Assembly: GCA_027046415.1 (NCBI GenBank)
Contig: JALTYW010000224.1
Coordinates: forward strand, 1-8,869
Length of the DNA: 8,869 nt
Reading direction: 5' to 3'
Origin: Sulfurovum sp.
GTDB lineage: Bacteria > Campylobacterota > Campylobacteria > Campylobacterales > Sulfurovaceae
The notes under the pieces are model-generated. The model saw nothing but the letters and a program-made list of their open reading frames with translations, did no database searches and was not told where the DNA came from. The position numbers and the translations under genes were made by a program. Shown here one piece after another: positions 7,679 through 8,869 of the stretch; position 1 is the first letter of the stretch; every line of letters starts with the position of its first letter.

Positions 7679-8203
7679 ATGAAAAAGATGCTGTTTTTAG
7701 CTGTTCTCTTCACTGTTTTACAGGCAGGAGGCATTTCTTTGCCAGAGCATTTTGAAGCGGCTTTTTCTCAAACAGTGACTAACCCCAAAAATAAGGTGAT
7801 CCGTTATAGCGGAGAGGTACGTTTTTCAAACGGTAGACACTTAAAGTGGTTATATCTAAAACCAACACGTAAAGAGGTCTGTACAAACGGAAAAGAGGTG
7901 CTAGTTGTCGATCATGACCTTGAACAGGTTTCGGCATATCGTATTGAGAAGGGATTTGATTTGGCACATATTGTACAGCAGGCAGTACCATATAAACCAA
8001 GTATATATGTCACGACATATAACGGCAGACAGTATACGATTGCAGTCGATAAGAAAGGCAGACTTCAGAGTGTTGCCTACTATGATGATTTGGATAACAA
8101 GGTTCAGATTCTCTTTTCTCGGATGCATTATGGAAAAGCGTATCTTCCCAAAGAACAGATGCAGTGTAACTATCCTGCAAACTACGATGTGATACGAGGG
8201 TAA
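7679..8203 (+). CDS. lolA: Periplasmic outer-membrane lipoprotein carrier LolA
   Basis: Periplasmic chaperone that takes lipoproteins from the LolCDE-type transporter and carries them to the outer membrane. The 174-residue product begins with a Sec signal peptide (MKKMLFLAVLFTVLQA, cleavage likely after A16). It then shows the LolA pattern: HFEAAFSQTVTN (24-35), a YSGEVRFSNGRHLKW strand pair, the conserved Pro of YLKPTRKE, and a glycine turn followed by VLVVDHDLEQV. Length is near the family norm. ATG 7679 has AAAGGA seven bases upstream. The gene is divergent from secA and the lolC-like permease, its predicted partner. I recall the same arrangement in H. pylori and C. jejuni. No LolB gene is here; LolB is known mainly from beta- and gammaproteobacteria. 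The next gene starts three bases after the stop, so the two are co-transcribed. Confidence 0.9.
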   Translation: MKKMLFLAVLFTVLQAGGISLPEHFEAAFSQTVTNPKNKVIRYSGEVRFSNGRHLKWLYLKPTRKEVCTNGKEVLVVDHDLEQVSAYRIEKGFDLAHIVQQAVPYKPSIYVTTYNGRQYTIAVDKKGRLQSVAYYDDLDNKVQILFSRMHYGKAYLPKEQMQCNYPANYDVIRG

Positions 8204-8206
8204 TGG

Positions 8207-8773
8207 ATGAATGAGCTTATAGAGAAGATCAGCAATGATCCCATCCTGATGCTGAGTGCAGCGGTTGGTATTGTTGTCATCCTTTTTGTCGTACTGGTAG
8301 TGATTATTGCGACGATGCGTGTCAAGACCTACAAAGACCGGTTTATCAATACTGCAATAGACAATAAAGAGAAACAAAAACGCATAGGTGAACTTGAATA
8401 CGAGTTGCAGCGTTATCAGATGGATAATGCACAACAGGCACAACTTTTGAGGCAATTTGATGAAACGAAGGAACGTCTTTCAGAAACACACGATGTACTG
8501 CTTCAGACACAGAAAGAATTGGCTCGTACACAAAGCAGTCTGGCTCAAGTAGAAGGAAAATTGGAACAGACACAGCAGATGTATATATCGCTTCAGGGTG
8601 AACATGCTGTTTTGAAGGAGCATCTGGAGGCATTACAGGATGAAAACAATAAACTTCGTGTAAACAATGCTAGACTTTTGATGAAGCTTGAGACGGGTGA
8701 ACGTCTAAGTGCTCATATGGAGCAAAGACGCCGTACCGGACTCTCTGGCGAGGATGAGTCGGGGGAGTCATAA
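8207..8773 (+). CDS. Membrane-anchored coiled-coil protein, function unknown
   Basis: I do not recognise this gene as a named family. The 188-residue product has a short N-terminus (MNELIEKISNDP), one strongly hydrophobic helix at about 13-36, a basic stop-transfer stretch (RVKTYKDR), then a long Gln/Glu/Leu-rich heptad-like coiled coil at about 52-165. It ends in a charged tail (EQRRRTGLSGEDESGES). There is no cleavage-site pattern, so it is probably anchored in the inner membrane. The basic residues after the helix suggest a cytoplasmic coiled coil. The layout resembles the N-terminus of RmuC, but there is no nuclease-like domain and no sign of a broken frame downstream. ATG 8207 is preceded by GAGG (8196-8199), which lies in the last lolA codons, so expression is tied to lolA. 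A scaffold or division/envelope role is conceivable but not shown. Confidence 0.85.
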   Translation: MNELIEKISNDPILMLSAAVGIVVILFVVLVVIIATMRVKTYKDRFINTAIDNKEKQKRIGELEYELQRYQMDNAQQAQLLRQFDETKERLSETHDVLLQTQKELARTQSSLAQVEGKLEQTQQMYISLQGEHAVLKEHLEALQDENNKLRVNNARLLMKLETGERLSAHMEQRRRTGLSGEDESGES

Positions 8774-8827
8774 GAGGAACAATACAAGTTTTTAAAGAGA
8801 GAATGGTGTAGACTTTCGAAAAAAACA

Positions 8828-8833
8828 TATAAT
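8828..8833 (+). promoter_or_regulatory. Candidate -10 box for the gene starting at 8853
   Basis: A perfect TATAAT preceded by an A-rich run, with no clear -35 box. Transcription would start near 8840, almost on top of the ribosome binding site AAGGAG (8839-8844), giving a leader of only about 13 bases. Read-through from the lolA operon is an equally good explanation for expression of the downstream gene, because no terminator is visible in 8774-8852. Confidence 0.35.
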
Positions 8834-8852
8834 GAATGAAGGAGTCTGTTTG

Positions 8853-8869
8853 ATGGATAAGGTAACTAT
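8853..8869 (+). CDS. Start of an unidentified gene, cut by the window end
   Basis: Only five full codons and two bases are present (MDKVT followed by an incomplete codon beginning AT). The call rests on a strong AAGGAG at 8839-8844, eight bases before ATG 8853, on the same strand as lolA and the coiled-coil gene 79 bases earlier. The product cannot be identified from this fragment. It may belong to the lolA operon or have its own promoter. Confidence 0.6.

Noticed and set aside
8207..8869. The coiled-coil gene as a frameshifted rmuC with the rest of the gene downstream
   Set aside because: Its stop is followed by non-coding-looking sequence and a new start with a strong ribosome binding site. 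Nothing in 8774-8869 continues the coiled coil or begins an RmuC domain.

Overview
The window is ordinary chromosomal DNA of a Campylobacterota (epsilonproteobacterial) organism, most like the Sulfurovum/Sulfurimonas side of the phylum. This rests on protein character and on gene order. From memory, a lolC/E-like permease next to secA, with lolA divergent, is also the arrangement in Helicobacter pylori and Campylobacter jejuni. No database search was possible. All recognisable genes serve building of the cell envelope. I see no mobile element, CRISPR array, rRNA or tRNA.

Layout, left to right. A minus-strand mltG (endolytic murein transglycosylase) occupies about 18-983. Head to head with it, and overlapping its 5' end, is a plus-strand gene (910-3684) for a 924-residue AsmA/YhdP-like envelope protein with an AsmA_2-type C-terminus. 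Its 3' end overlaps, tail to tail, a minus-strand LolC/LolE-type lipoprotein-export permease (3635-4858). That gene starts one base after the stop of minus-strand secA (4860-7502), so secA and the permease form an operon. A 176-bp divergent promoter region (7503-7678) follows. Plus-strand lolA (7679-8203) comes next, then, three bases later, a short gene for a membrane-anchored coiled-coil protein of unknown function (8207-8773). The first six codons of another gene, with its own ribosome binding site, close the window.

How the parts fit. SecA drives export of lipoprotein precursors and of LolA itself. The LolC/E-like permease should release mature lipoproteins from the inner membrane to LolA in the periplasm. 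MltG sets glycan strand length at the inner membrane. AsmA-like proteins are implicated in moving phospholipid to the outer membrane. A LolD ATPase and a LolB receptor are not in this window.

The most unusual features are architectural. The AsmA-like gene overlaps an antisense neighbour at each end, so its probable promoter lies inside mltG and the mltG promoter probably lies inside it. The least understood product is the coiled-coil protein coupled to lolA. I found no convincing new multi-gene system.
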